Source: Sialis fuliginosa
Lineage: Eukaryota > Arthropoda > Insecta > Megaloptera > Sialidae
Assembly (NCBI GenBank): GCA_961205875.1
Contig: OY540822.1
Span: 12,278,501 to 12,342,500 of the forward strand
DNA: 64,000 nucleotides
Reading direction: 5' to 3'
Below are positions 41,691-54,608 of this stretch, in pieces (within the stretch, counting starts at the first letter, position 1; each line of letters begins with the position of its first letter). The notes beneath the pieces were generated by a model. That model was not told the DNA's origin, made no database searches, and saw nothing but the letters and a program-made list of their open reading frames with translations. Both the position numbers and the translations under genes were made by a program.

Positions 41691-44600
41691 ATGACTGAGA
41701 ACATGCCTTTACAGAAATTCAAAAGGCCTAAAATCATGGGGGATATATTCAGAAGTGAAGAAATGGTATCATGCCAGCTTTTTATTCAACCTGAGGCGGC
41801 TTATCAGACTATTTCCGAACTTGGTGAAACTGGAGTTGTCCAATTTCGAGATGTAAGTAATATTATATTATATTTAATCGATCTATAAATCACCCAGAAG
41901 CCGAACAGACTAAAATATACATTTTTGTATCGTCGGGTTCAATGAAAAGTTACTTACTCCATTTTTGTTACTAAATTAAACCGAAGCTAGTTTATTCACA
42001 TCTTAATAAAATTGAGGAAACCCTATAATTTATAGACTTCATGTATATAAATTTTAATATGTAAATGGGAAAAAAATACGATATCTACAAGGTATATTAA
42101 TTTATTTAGTTCAGGGATTTTAAGATTACAAACATGAAGTAATTTTTTATTTACTTTAAATATCACAGAATCAATAAATAAATATTTTATTTAGTTAAAC
42201 CATGACGTAAATTCCTTTCAACGGAAATATGCATCTGAAGTGAAACGTTGTAACGAGTTGGAGCGACAACTTCGTTATATTGAATCGGAAATGATAAAGG
42301 ATGAAATTAAAATACCACTACTTGACGAAATACCGAGAGCGCCTTTACCAAGAGAAATTATCAACTTAGAAGTACGTATCTTATCATTATTGCAATTTTA
42401 TCAATTATTATCGATAACATAACAATTCAAATAAATTTATTAACAAACATAGATACCTAAGAACACAAAAACAGCGATGTCCAACTTTTTTTACACTGAG
42501 GGTAAATCTTACAATCGACTGCACAAAAAAAAATTATACATACACGTTAATTAAGGGTTATTTTAAAAAAAATTTACAACTGCACATTTTTCTTATTATT
42601 ATTATTTTTTGCTTTCTACTTGTAATTTTTCAACTGGATGTACCTTTTTTTTGTAGTATATTTTTGTATACTACGTATATATTATACATATATACTATAT
42701 ACATAGGTATCATTTTCAACTACACAAATTGACTTTTACAACTGCAGTTTTAATTTTTACAACTGAAAAAACAAGCTAAACTAAACACTAAAAAAACCCC
42801 TACGTTAAATCAATGTGAAATTTACTTCGAGAAGAGTGGGGGGGGGGTAAATAATTTTAAATATATTATTCTATTTCTGTCGCTCAAAACTTTCGGTGTA
42901 AAGTTCTATAAGATGAAAAAAACTGTATTTATAACAGAATTAAAAATCGATATTATTTGGTTTAAGTATTCATAAAAAAAACATAATATAATAAATTTTT
43001 TTTGAGAGGAAGTCCCCCTCCCCCACTGGTAATTTTGCGTTGGACAACGCTGTTATCAAATATTTCAGTATTTTTTTTATTAAAATTTTAATTATTCACT
43101 AAAACATTTATACTTATATATTTAACAGAAAACTACATATATTATAATAGCTTATAAGTAAACATAAATAAAAATTGTTTATTATTGGTAATGAATAAAC
43201 CTACAACTAACAAATAACAGAATAAGTTTTTATATTGAATAAAAAATAAAATATTTAACAATTGAAATAAATTTTCAGGCCCATTTGGAACGAAACGAGC
43301 AAGAAATACTAGAGTTAAGTACAAATGCAACTAACTTAAAAGCAACGTTTCAAGGACTTACTGAAATGAAGCATGTCCTGGAAAAGAGTGTGGTATTCTT
43401 GGACGATGAAGATAACAGCAAAACACGGGAATCTGTGTCAAGACACTTCGACGAAGATGTGGTGATGTCTAGAGCTCGGCTGGGTTTCGTAGCTGGGGTC
43501 ATTGAACGAGAAAGAGTTCCAGGCTTCGAGAGAATGCTGTGGCGTATTTCTAGGGGAAATGTGTTCCTTAGACAAGCCCCATTGGATGAACCTTTGGAAG
43601 ATCCAAAAACGGTAATATTATTATTTTTTATTTGTATTTTGTAAGGGGCCGAATCGACCCAAATTATTTTTACTAGGTACTCTATGAAAAATGTAGCGGC
43701 AAAAATCAAACAGATTTGAATTGTTCTACCCAAGCTAAATTTAATAAATTATTTAATTCGATCAGGTACCGATATACGTCTTATCGCAAATTTTTCTTTA
43801 AATAAAAATGACAGTACTCTAAAAAATATAAATTACTTATTGTTTAAAATTGAAATAATACTTAAATACATAGATACATATATTTCTATAGTATTTTCAG
43901 GTAATATACATAAATAATGTAGAAAGCTTTTAAAAATTTTATCTGTCTGTCTGAACAGATTTTGATGAGATTTTCACTTTAAGAAAGCGTACGATTTTAG
44001 AATTACTTTACAAAATATGTAAGTTTATTATGTTGTATTTTTTTAGGGGAACGAAATGTATAAAACAGTTTTTGTAGCATTTTTCCAAGGAGAACAACTG
44101 AAAAATCGACTTTTAAGGGTATGTTCTGGATATAGGGCGTCTATTTACCCTGTTCCAAATAAGCAAGACGAAAGAACAAAACTGGTTCAAGATTTGGATG
44201 TCCGTCTAGCAGATTTAACCACTGTAAGTAATATTTTAAATATATACATACATTTCAAATTGAAATAACGTACGAAGGATTTTACCGAACATTTTTGATA
44301 ATCCATACTAACATTCTAACTCTGTCTGTTTGTTACCATTTTACGGCTAAACCGATCTTGATAAAATTTGGCAGAGAGATAGCTTGCATCCTAAGAAAGG
44401 ACATATACTACTTTGTATCCTGATTAGATAAAAAAAATACAAATTCTACGCGGACGAAGTCATAGTTAACAATTTGCGAAATATAAGATTCAAAAATAAA
44501 ATTGATTTATAGGTTTTGAACCAAACTAAAGACCATAGAGCCCGTGTTTTGGTGAATGTGTCGAAAGAATTCCACACTTGGTCAATAATGGTTCGTAAAA

Positions 44601-47600
44601 TGAAAGCTATTTATCATACATTGAACATGTTTAATGATGACGTCACTAAGAAATGTCTAATCGGAGAATGCTGGACCCCAACAAAGGATATACCTGTCAT
44701 TGAATTTGCTTTAAAAGTTGGAACGGTAAATATGAACTTTACATATCTATTTCATTTAAGAATGCAGTGGTTTCCGTGGTTTTTTACGGTAAAATGCACG
44801 ATTCGTACCGTCAAAACTCCGGCAACCACTGCATTCTTAAATGAAAGAGTATAGTATTATTTATAATAAAATAATTATTACTTTCTCTGCTTTGATCTTG
44901 AATTTAACGCGGGCAAAGCCGCAAGTAGATTCTAATGTAAAAAAAAAAACGTTTATATACTTTTATTGAGATTTTTCGTTTTTAAATAATATTTTGGAAA
45001 TAATTTTTAAAGGGATTGATTATTTTTTAAATTATAATATTACAGGAAGCAAGTGGAAGCCCAATTGGCTCATTCATTAACATAGTCAATTCAGCTGAAG
45101 TACCCCCAACTTATAATAGAACGAACAAATTTACACAAGGATTCCAAAATTTGATCGATTCATATGGAGTGGCGTCTTACCGCGAAGTAAATCCAGGTAT
45201 TAAAAAATTTTCGAGTTACGGCAATTATGTATCATAGATTTTTAATTAGCACCGTTTTCCCGAGTTGCGTCGATGCTTCTGAAAGTGAGCTCTAAAAATA
45301 AAAATAAATATTTTCGCTTATTTGAAATCATTTTTAAGATGTTTATACAGCATTTAAGTTAATAATTTAGGTGTAACTCTTTAAATATCTCCTCTGCCCC
45401 AAGTTTATAATAAATTTTATATTTCAGCTTTGTACACAATTATCACTTTTCCATTTCTTTTTGCTGTAATGTTTGGAGACGCAGGCCATGGCATAGTAGT
45501 GGCCGCTTTTGGAGGATTTTTGGTATTAAGAGAAAAACAGCTAGCAAAATTACAGTTGGGGGAAATTTGGGATATATTTTTTGGCGGTCGATATATTATA
45601 TTTCTAATGGGCCTGTTTTCTATATTTACCGGCGTTCTTTATAACGATTTCTTTTCGAAATCTGTTAATATTTTTGGAAGCAAATGGACCAACCCGTATG
45701 ATTGGGAATATATTAATGCAACAATAGATAAATCAGATATGTTTAATCCGAGAGATTCGTATTCTGGCACACCGTATCCTTTCGGAGTGGATCCAATTTG
45801 GCAGGTAAATCTAAACATATATTTATTATTATAATATTTGTTTTAAATACATTTAATTTGCAGATAGCTACAAATAAAATCATTTTCCTGAATTCATACA
45901 AAATGAAATTATCAGTAATAATAGCCGTCTTCCACATGTTATTCGGAGTTTGTCTAGGCGTCGTGAATTTCATGTAAGTAGAAATCCTACCCTGATGAAA
46001 CTATGGTATTCCCACTATACTACAGTAATTTAATGGGCATAATATTTTATTTGTAGACATTTTAAACACTACTCCCATATTCTGGTCGAAACCGTGCCAC
46101 ATATTTTGTTTTTATCTTCACTTATCTTTTATATGGTATTCATGATGTTTTTCAAATGGGATCATTATTCAGCGATGAACGATTTAAATAAAAATTCAAT
46201 TGACTCAGGTACGTAATCTATATATATAAAGCTGAACGTCTCTCTGTCTGTCTGTCCGTTTGTGCCCTTATCACTCGAGAACCACTTATCCAATTTACGT
46301 GGTTTCTTTTTTAATTCATAGGTACGTTCTCTGGCCAGGTTATAAACTATATTTTGTTACGTTAGGTAACATAACAACTAAGCAGTGACGATAATAGTAA
46401 ATCAAGTCGGAAAAAATTTTGCCGTCGGCGCGCTATTTTGCAATACGCTGCCTAAACCGTTCAATATTGAACAAAATAATGTAGTAAATAATTGTGTAGT
46501 CAGCGATACCATATGTCTAACTTTTATATTTAAGCCACAATGACTGCTTTTATGTTACAAAGAAAATTTAAAATATTTGGGTTTTGTTTACGTGGACTTA
46601 TGACCTGCAAAACATTAATCCTTATCGAAATAAATTATTTCATCGTCATAAGTACTTAATGTAAATATAATTTGCCCTTTACAGCATCCAATTTGGTCGT
46701 ATAGTTTAGATAATATCTTGAAATATACATACGGGAACATATTATTAACGCGGTGAGATCCCGTACCGCGGGGCAGAGGGAATGATCACAGGCCGGTATT
46801 CTTTTGATTGTCAATTATTTATTTTGTTTTCAATAATTAACTTTTAAATTTAAATAGAACAAAAATTATTTTTACTTTTTGTTCTGATTCGTTTTTGTTA
46901 GGTAGGTAATTTAAGTGTTGTTTGGTTTTTATTACAGTAACAACTAATCGTATTTGTACTTAATTCAACTTTATTTAAAAAAAATCTTAAACAATAATTC
47001 TGTATAATTCTAGTATAAAATATATTACAGCTTCATTTATTTTAATAGACAAAACCATTTCTCTAATTTTAAGTAATAGATAATAAAAAATCTCGTAGAG
47101 ATTTTAAAGGTAAATTAGAAACCAATTTTGTTATTTATTGTTATACATATGTACCTAATAGCTTTATAGCCCTTATAGCCCTTTCATTAAGTGCGAGATA
47201 TCTACTCTAGTTTCAAAAATCCTAGGAATAATTTTGAAATCATTATGTGCTTATATTAGTTAATAAAAAGAAAAAACTACGATATAAATTATTATTCAAA
47301 TTCATCTATTATACAAGATATATATTTTTGTTAAATTAAAATGAATATTTATATTTCAGATTTCATACATAGCTCCACATGCGCTCCATCTATATTAATT
47401 ATGTTTATAAATATGATGTTGTTCAAAGAATCAGATATTCCGCTAGGTTGTGAAAAGTTTATGTATTCAGGACAGAACACTTTGCAAATGATTTTGGTTC
47501 TAGTAGCTCTTCTTTGTGTACCAGTGATGCTGGCAGGAAAACCAATGCTTATTATGTTAGAAAGAAGGCGTCAAGAGGTAAGACAAATATTATATATTAC

Positions 47601-50064
47601 CTTTTTAACCGACTTCAAAAAAGGGAGAGGTTCTCAATTCAATCGATATAATATATTTTAATAATTTACATTACATATACATATATAGGGTGAACTAAAA
47701 TTTAAACTTTTAAAATACAATGAATTGTATTAATTAAAATTGAAAGAACAAATTCACCTTTGTTTTTGATTGGAGTTCTCAAAATGTATGATAATACCAT
47801 TGTTGTTATATATTTTACTCATTTGATATTAACCCTTTACCGCATATAAACCATAATAATAATAAAATCAGAGATTAATTTTATTATTTTTGATAGTACT
47901 AATTTAGTTGTTTATTTATTTTAGCCTGATGATAAACTGGAAGAAATGAAAGAAATTTGGATAAAGCAAATAATCCATACAATTGAATATTGTTTAAATA
48001 CAATTTCTCATACTGCTTCGTATCTACGTCTATGGGCTTTATCTTTAGCTCATGCTCGTAAGTTTTATAAAAATAATTTGACATAGGTACATAATATAAT
48101 ATTGACTTTTTTTTCTTCAGAATTATCTGATGTTGTATGGAATATGATATTCTCTATGGGCTTAAAAAGTAATTCAAAGTGGGGATCAATTGGAGTTTAT
48201 ATATTTTTTGCCTGTTGGGCGATGGCATCTTTAGGAATTCTAATTATTATTGAAGGTTTATCAGCGTTTTTACACACTCTGCGTTTACATTGGTAAGTAA
48301 AATAATAATCTTACTGTACATCCTAGAATAAATAATAATTATAAATATACATGTGAATAAAAAGTAAGGAACAAAATATTAAAAAAAAACATCTGTCAAG
48401 TAAATACAAATTGGAGAACATTTTTTTTGTCTCATTTTAAAACGATCACAAAGCTTCTCGTGTCTTCGATATTGCGAGGAAGCAATATATAATTATTTAA
48501 ACAACGATATGAGCTAAAAAATAAACAAAATTTTGAATAAAAATATTTTTAAAAGTAATATCGAATAATACGTGAATTTGGCCTTTTTGGTTTTTAATAG
48601 AATACACCATAGCTTTATATTTAAAAAAATTGTTTTGCATTTTAAACTAACTGTCAACATGTCTATAAAATAAATCTGATCTATATGTATGATTTAAATT
48701 AAATACAATGCGGGCATTTTTGTCTATTTCTTTGTAGGGTAGGACTAAAATATATTGTACTTGCTAGAAAAACAACTATAAAAAATTATTTGAGGGTTCT
48801 TTATTTTTTTGCTTTTTGAATATACATATTTTTATTTTCATGTATACATACAATTTTGTCATTTTAAATAGAACACTATATTGAAAAACTAATGAGATGT
48901 AAATTAAGTAGAGATAAATCGAACAAAAAAAGCCGTTTCTAAATCTGTTGATCCGTTTTGGAGATAAAAATAATTAAGTTTACTATTTACAAAATAATTT
49001 TAATTTTCTACGAACGAGAAGTTAAAAATTGGTATAATCCAGTACTGCATCAATTGATATTTTCGAATCTATAAAATAATAAAGCTAGTTCTAGCAAGAG
49101 GGAAGATATATTTTAATCACTTTACACGTGCTTAAATTGGAGCCCACATACAGTAAGAAAAAGATCAAATTACTTACGTATTTAATAGACATTCAATCAC
49201 CCATAGACAGTACAATAGATTTTTTGGTTATATGATTTGAAATATCCTGTCTGATAAAATATAGTATGTATTATGTATATTATATGTTATATTTTAAAAT
49301 ATTACCATCCCTAATACAGCTTGACAAACTTCCCCCCCAACTGTAATATTTTTTTGTAAATTTATTTTTGACCGAATTACATTTTTTGTTCTTATTGTTA
49401 GTTTCAAAATTGAAGGAAAAACAGTTTTGCTTCCTCGTCATATCCGAAGAAAAGTGGAAGTTATGTGATCATTTCTGAAAGTAAAATTCAAAATTTCAGA
49501 CAAATAAGTACCTAAAATACGAAAATAACGAATCAAGCATGTATTAAATTGATATTTTCTAATAAAGTTGCATAAATTATTGGTATTTATTAAAATTCTT
49601 CGATAATTAACTAACTTTTGTAAATTTAGCACGAGGAAGCACTTTGTATTTACTTGGTTAATGTTTTTTTATTATAAAATTAGAGAATTAGACTCGATGT
49701 TACCCAGGGATATAAATTTAAAGTATAATAAACCTACGAAACATTGTTTTCACTTATCACTAACTATTTATACAGGATTGTTTTATTTCCGATTTCATGA
49801 AATTTACATAAAATATCCACAAATTATACAAATAAACCTTCCTCGTGGAACACTCTATCCATTAGTGAAAACCGTAATAAAATCCGTTTAGTAGAAAATA
49901 GTGCACAGACAAACGCGGCGAAGGACTTTATATAGATATGGAATTTTTTTTTCAGGGTTGAATTTATGACCAAATTTTATGAAGGCATGGGGACTCCATT
50001 CCAACCATTTGCATTTAAAACCATCTTAAATTCAGATGAAATTCCAACAGAAGACGATAGTTAA
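41691..50064 (+). CDS. V-type proton ATPase 116 kDa subunit a
   Basis: Membrane subunit of the V0 sector. It forms the proton half-channels and the stator of the proton pump. Thirteen exons: 41691-41852, 42195-42371, 43279-43611, 44047-44223, 44513-44725, 45046-45196, 45428-45804, 45864-45973, 46057-46208, 47360-47577, 47925-48057, 48121-48292, 49956-50064. The sum gives 827 residues, the usual length. The N-terminal cytosolic arm starts near [10 protein letters not shown] and includes [11 protein letters not shown] and [22 protein letters not shown]. The membrane half has [36 protein letters not shown] with the essential Arg725, and a C-terminal [15 protein letters not shown]. The first ATG adds 15 residues before the common MG start, so either could be used. 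Several introns carry transposon remnants; intron 12 is the largest (1.66 kb). AATAAA lies near 50130. Insects have several paralogues (Vha100 type) and I cannot say which this is. Confidence 0.95.
42472..43052. mobile_element. Putative hAT-like element in V-ATPase intron 2
   Basis: The left end CAGCGATGTCCAAC and the reverse of the right end CAGCGTTGTCCAAC match at all but one base. They also share the TGTCCAACC-type terminus with the 35.4 kb insertion. About 580 bp, no coding capacity. No clear target duplication seen. Confidence 0.6.
44306..44466 (+). mobile_element. Degraded Helitron-like or related insect repeat in intron 4
   Basis: CTGTCTGTTTGTTACC, CGGCTAAACCGATCTTGATA and the terminal TACGCGGACGAAGTC resemble a very widespread insect repeat class ending in ACGCGGGCGAAGCCGCGGG. 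A second partial end (TTAACGCGGGCAAAGCCGC) lies at about 44910 in intron 5. The class assignment is from memory of the motif and is uncertain. Confidence 0.4.
44750..44845. mobile_element. 96-bp palindromic MITE in V-ATPase intron 5
   Basis: TTTCATTTAAGAATGCAGTG at the left is exactly complementary to the right end. ACGGTA/TACCGT also pairs nearer the centre around a loop of about 15 bp. It starts 25 bp after the exon 5 donor. It could fold into a strong hairpin in the pre-mRNA. Confidence 0.8.
45262..45427 (+). repeat. Intron 6 segment repeated near 58.1 kb
   Basis: AAAGTGAGCTCTAAAAAT, ATCATTTTTAAGATG, TTATACA and GTGTAACT-like blocks occur in the same order at 58088-58236. The similarity appears to run up to the exon 7 splice acceptor. 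Confidence 0.6.
46215..46800 (+). mobile_element. Transposon-like insertion in V-ATPase intron 9
   Basis: It begins near TCTATATATATAAAGCTGAAC, followed by a TCTG/TCTCTCTGTC microsatellite and CTCGAGAACCACTTATCC. Later comes the GC-rich GAGATCCCGTACCGCGGGGC at about 46760. This resembles a common class of insect non-autonomous repeats with TCTATATATA starts. The boundaries are uncertain and no coding region is seen. Confidence 0.4.
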
Positions 50065-50227
50065 TATTAATATTAATTTAAAATGTATTTTGTTCATATA
50101 TCTAATTGTAAGTACCAATGTAATTAAAAAATAAATAAATAATACAAAACATTTCTTTGAATTTGTTTCAGATTTTTTCCCATTTAATGCCAATGTATTT
50201 TTCTCGAATTTAACTAAAAATAGATAG

Positions 50228-50877
50228 GGTAGTAAGGTCCAGCGAAATGAAATGTCTCATTTTTCTTTTTATTAAAACGTTTTTACAAATTATGTTCAAT
50301 TTTCCTTTAATTGGAAGGTTGGAACAAACTTCAGTGTACCGAAACGTACATTTATATAAAGATATAAAAAGTTATGGCCGCAATATGAGCAATTTTACGT
50401 TTTTTTTGGTTTAATGGGCTTGTTTTTTGTAATTTTCATTAACTCATGTTACTAATAAAACAAGTACCTCTTTATTTAATCAATTTAATTACCAAAGTCC
50501 GCAAATATAGTTTGTTTTTTTAATTATAACCTTTTATTTTGTTCATGTTTTTTCTCCAGTAATGAGCATGCAGTGATGGACACTTGCTAATGATTATAAA
50601 ATGATAAGTACTACGACACAAAAGCTATAAACAATGTAAAGCAGTTGCTATGATAATATAGTAATTAATAAATAAATTATACTAATAATTAGTTTAAATG
50701 TCCACCATTTTGACACCTATTGGTCGATTGTCATCAAATCACGCTGTAAGACAGTTAAATGTATATAGAATAATATTCAGAAATGATAGTAATCAAATAT
50801 CGACATATATTTCTAATTCAGTACATTTAATTAAAAAATTGCTATTACTGGGGTCCTTGCCAAGACTGGTGTCACTA
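50228..50877 (-). mobile_element. Reversed, longer copy of the AAGGTACTGGCACCA family
   Basis: On the minus strand it begins AAGGTAGTGACACCAGTCTTGG and shares the GGACACTTGCTAATG, AAATGATAAGTACTACGACAC and CAAAGTCCGCAAATATAG blocks with the 9.56 and 59.6 kb copies. It is longer than the 9.56-kb copy because it retains extra sequence at the far end. Confidence 0.65.
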
Positions 50878-51278
50878 CCTTATCAGATTATTCAATTTTT
50901 TGTTTAAAAAAAAAAACTGTATATACACATAAATTTTTTTATTATTAGTATTAGTATGTAAATACGTCGCAACTAAGTAAAAATAAGAAAATTAATCACG
51001 AATTTTGGATATGGGCAGTAGGCATGTTATTAAGAATTATATTTAATAAAAATGTATCATCTTAAAGATAAACGCAATATATGCAGTCATCATCATAATG
51101 GCTTTTTGTATGACTGTGTACCAATTAAGGAATAAGTATATATTTAAATTATTATTTATATTTAACTTAATTAACTACATAAATAAGATAAATTGCTTTG
51201 GAATTATGATTGATTATATTTTGTCTACTCTAACTTGAATCGAATAGAAAATATAGATATTTTTTACATTTGATAATA

Positions 51279-51610
51279 TTATTTGCATAAATAAACTCGA
51301 TGATACGAATTTTGATATAAAAATACATATTTATCTTTTTCCTTTGAAAATGGACAAAGCTTATACTCATTCTTTCAGAATTTAAATAATCCAATTCTTT
51401 ACTTTGTGTGAATCGCCAGTTACATTTATCTGAAATACAAAAATGTATTATTTACATAAATAACCTCGATGATACGAATTTTGATATAAAAATACATATT
51501 TGTCGTTTCCTTTGAAAATTGACAAAGCTTATACTCATTATTTCAGAATTTAAATATTCCGATGCTATACTTTATGCGAATCGCCACTTACATTTACCTG
51601 GAAATATTAT
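51279..51610 (+). repeat. Tandem duplication, about 169-bp unit
   Basis: Two adjacent copies (51279-51447 and 51448-51610) share CTCGATGATACGAATTTTGA, GACAAAGCTTATACTCATT and GCGAATCGCCA-type blocks, with scattered substitutions. Confidence 0.8.
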
Positions 51611-54139
51611 ACAAAAAAAGTTAGACGTAACTTAAGAATAGACTTTTCTCGGTCGATTTAAAATAATTACATTAGTCAACTTCATTTTTCAGCCGAAACC
51701 TGAAACCGAATCCATTCCTTAAATTGATCAATTAGCTTAGGTTTTCGAAATATTTCGTGAAGTACCCTATCCATAAGTAAAAACCGGAATAAAATCCGTT
51801 CAGTATTTTACTGAGAAAATACATACATATAATCTTCAAACTAGTATATTTGGTGAAAAAAATCATTTTATAGAAAAAATATTACCCACTTGGTAATATA
51901 GACATTAATAATATTATCTCCAAAACATTTTTGCACTTTTAGATTAGGATATCTCGAGAACCTGAACTAATTGAGCAATTTGGGGAACGGATTCGGTTTC
52001 AGTGCGCCGAAAACATTCGGTAGCAAAACAAATAAATGTTTTGTTACCCAGTGTTATCAACAATAAAGAAAAATATACTCTTTGATATAAATAAATAACA
52101 AATATTTCTAAATCAGTACATCTAATTTAAAATAGGTATAACTATCTATTTTTTTATTTATTGCATAAGTATAAATAATAAAAAAATTACTTTTCTCGGT
52201 CGAGATGAAATGTGTTTTTAATTTATCATACCTAGTCCTCGTCAATACGATCAATGTATTTGCATAGATACAAACACGCGTGCCACATGCGGCCCACAAG
52301 TTACATTGACCTAACTCTAGTAGAGATTGTGTCTTATTTAAGCTACGGACACAATCTTTACTATACAATATGGTAGGTAGTCATTCATTATGATTATTGT
52401 ACTAATCCTAGGGGACGAATCGCAACAGAGGGGGGATTTCGCCGAGGATATGCCTGCCTATATTCTGTTCATATGTCAGTTTGAATTCTCCCAACCTTGC
52501 GGCTTGTCGTACACATAGCTAGTGTCATTTTGTTCGTTTAATATACGGTTCCGCTAAAATAATAAAATTTAGATTTAAATTTGTGAAACATGTGAATAAT
52601 AGGGATTTATTTTTAAGGGTAGTGAAAATATAATATTGTATTATTATCCTTTTTTTTGTTCTTAAATATGAGTGCTGATTTTTATTTTTATTTGAATTAA
52701 ATCGAAGACGCCGAAATATAGAAGTGAGTAGTTATAATCTTAAATCTATTTATTGTTTTTATTTGTTGATTAAATTAGAAATTAACAAATATATTTTTGC
52801 AAACTAGCATGATAATTTATAAATATTATTTACAAATAATCAGGTATTTTCTGGTTGTTAAAATAGTTTATATAAATATAAAAGATAAATTTAGTTTATT
52901 TACTATTATACTATAAAAAAATATTTATAAATAGATATGCTTAAAATTATATCAATCAGTAAAAAATATAATTGACAGTTTAAATTCGATAAAAACATGT
53001 CCATTTCAGAAAATACGAATTTAAAATAAAACACTGATGCATTTAACCATTTCTCTGTCGAAATTAAATAATAAAAATAATAATTGGGATATATTTTTGG
53101 TCGTACAAACAATTAATGTATAACAAAAATCTAACCGGTGTGTCTAAAAATCGTGCTTGAAGGGTAAATAAGATAAATCATGTATGACACAATAGGCGAA
53201 AGTAAAGGGGAAAGTATAGCATGTTAAAATGTAATACGCACCCCTTGTATAAAGTAGGGGTAGCCTAGCTCGATTTACTAGATGTTGGTAAATATCAACA
53301 ATAATTAAAACTCGTTTCCTAGGTAACATGAATCAGAGGCTGACAAAATGTCATTTTTAAAAAAATCATATCTTTTGGGAAGACACGTACAAAGAACCAT
53401 TGTTATTTAAATTTCAAAATTGAATGGTTGTTGCGAATTTAGTTTTTATGTAAATTCAATAGTTTATTTATGATTAAGTTATTTTAATTGAAATTATATT
53501 ATTTACCAATTACATAAAACTATTATTATTTCCTGAACACGTGTATACTTATTTTTAGTCTAGTTCCGCCTCTCTAAAGCTAACTGAAATCTCAAAAACT
53601 TCAGCTGTAGTTTATCCTAATGGGAACATATACTGGGTGGACAAAAAATGATTTTTTAAAGGGCTAACTACTGAACGATTTAAAACTTTAATAAGTAAAA
53701 AAAAATCGAGGACATTTTAGGACTGGTTGGTTTATAGTTCCAGAGTACTAAGTCGCTAAACTTGGTATTTAATAGGTTAAATATATGTATTATTTAAATT
53801 AAAGTATACGGAATTGTTTCTAGTTCAAAATCAATAAAAATGGGTAGATATAGATACTAAAATATAAATGAATTTAAATTGAATTTTAACACACCCCTGT
53901 GAATCAGACCTCACACCTTTAAAGAAATCATATTATACCGGGTGTTTCAAAAAGTAAGCTGTGTATAGAACATTTTTTTAGACAAAAGATGGAAGGGGTA
54001 ACATCATGTTTATAATGGGTGTTTTTTTTAATGTTTATTTTGTTTTTTAAATAGGAATCTATATTTTTTAAGGATTTGATTCTATTAAAAAAAAACAAAA
54101 ACGTTTTTCGAGGCGATTTTTTACTTTATTTTAAAAGAG

Positions 54140-54608
54140 GTAAGGTGCAGTGGGGTATGTGCAGACCGGTTTTTGCATAGTTGGATTTTGAACCCATATA
54201 TTTTCAATCTGTTATATAAATACTTAATATTTTCAGTATCAAATGATTGTGCAGTTATTACTGACTAGTTTAAATTGAATAGGATGCCAATTTTCTTTGT
54301 ATACTTGCATTATGATAGGAAATTGTAAAAAATGTTAACTACAGTGCACTTGCCCCATTTTCGGGGCAAGTACATTACCGGTAGTTAAAAACGCTTTGAA
54401 GCATTATTTCATATGCTATGAAGTAAAGAGCAGAATTATGAATATGCCTAGTATAAAATGCTTTTTACCGCATAAAAATACGTTGTTTAATTTTGGAGTA
54501 GTGAACTTTTTAAACAAGTTGGTATTAACTTTTAGTAGTTCACTACATATTAGCTATTACAATTTCACTCGTATTATAATAAAAAGAACTTACCCCACTG
54601 CACCTTAC
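54140..54608. mobile_element. MITE with GTAAGGTGCAGTGGGGTA ends
   Basis: GTAAGGTGCAGTGGGGTA at the left is perfectly complementary to the right end TACCCCACTGCACCTTAC. A second palindrome, CTTGCCCC/GGGGCAAG, lies inside at about 54.35 kb. About 469 bp; no coding capacity. Confidence 0.8.
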
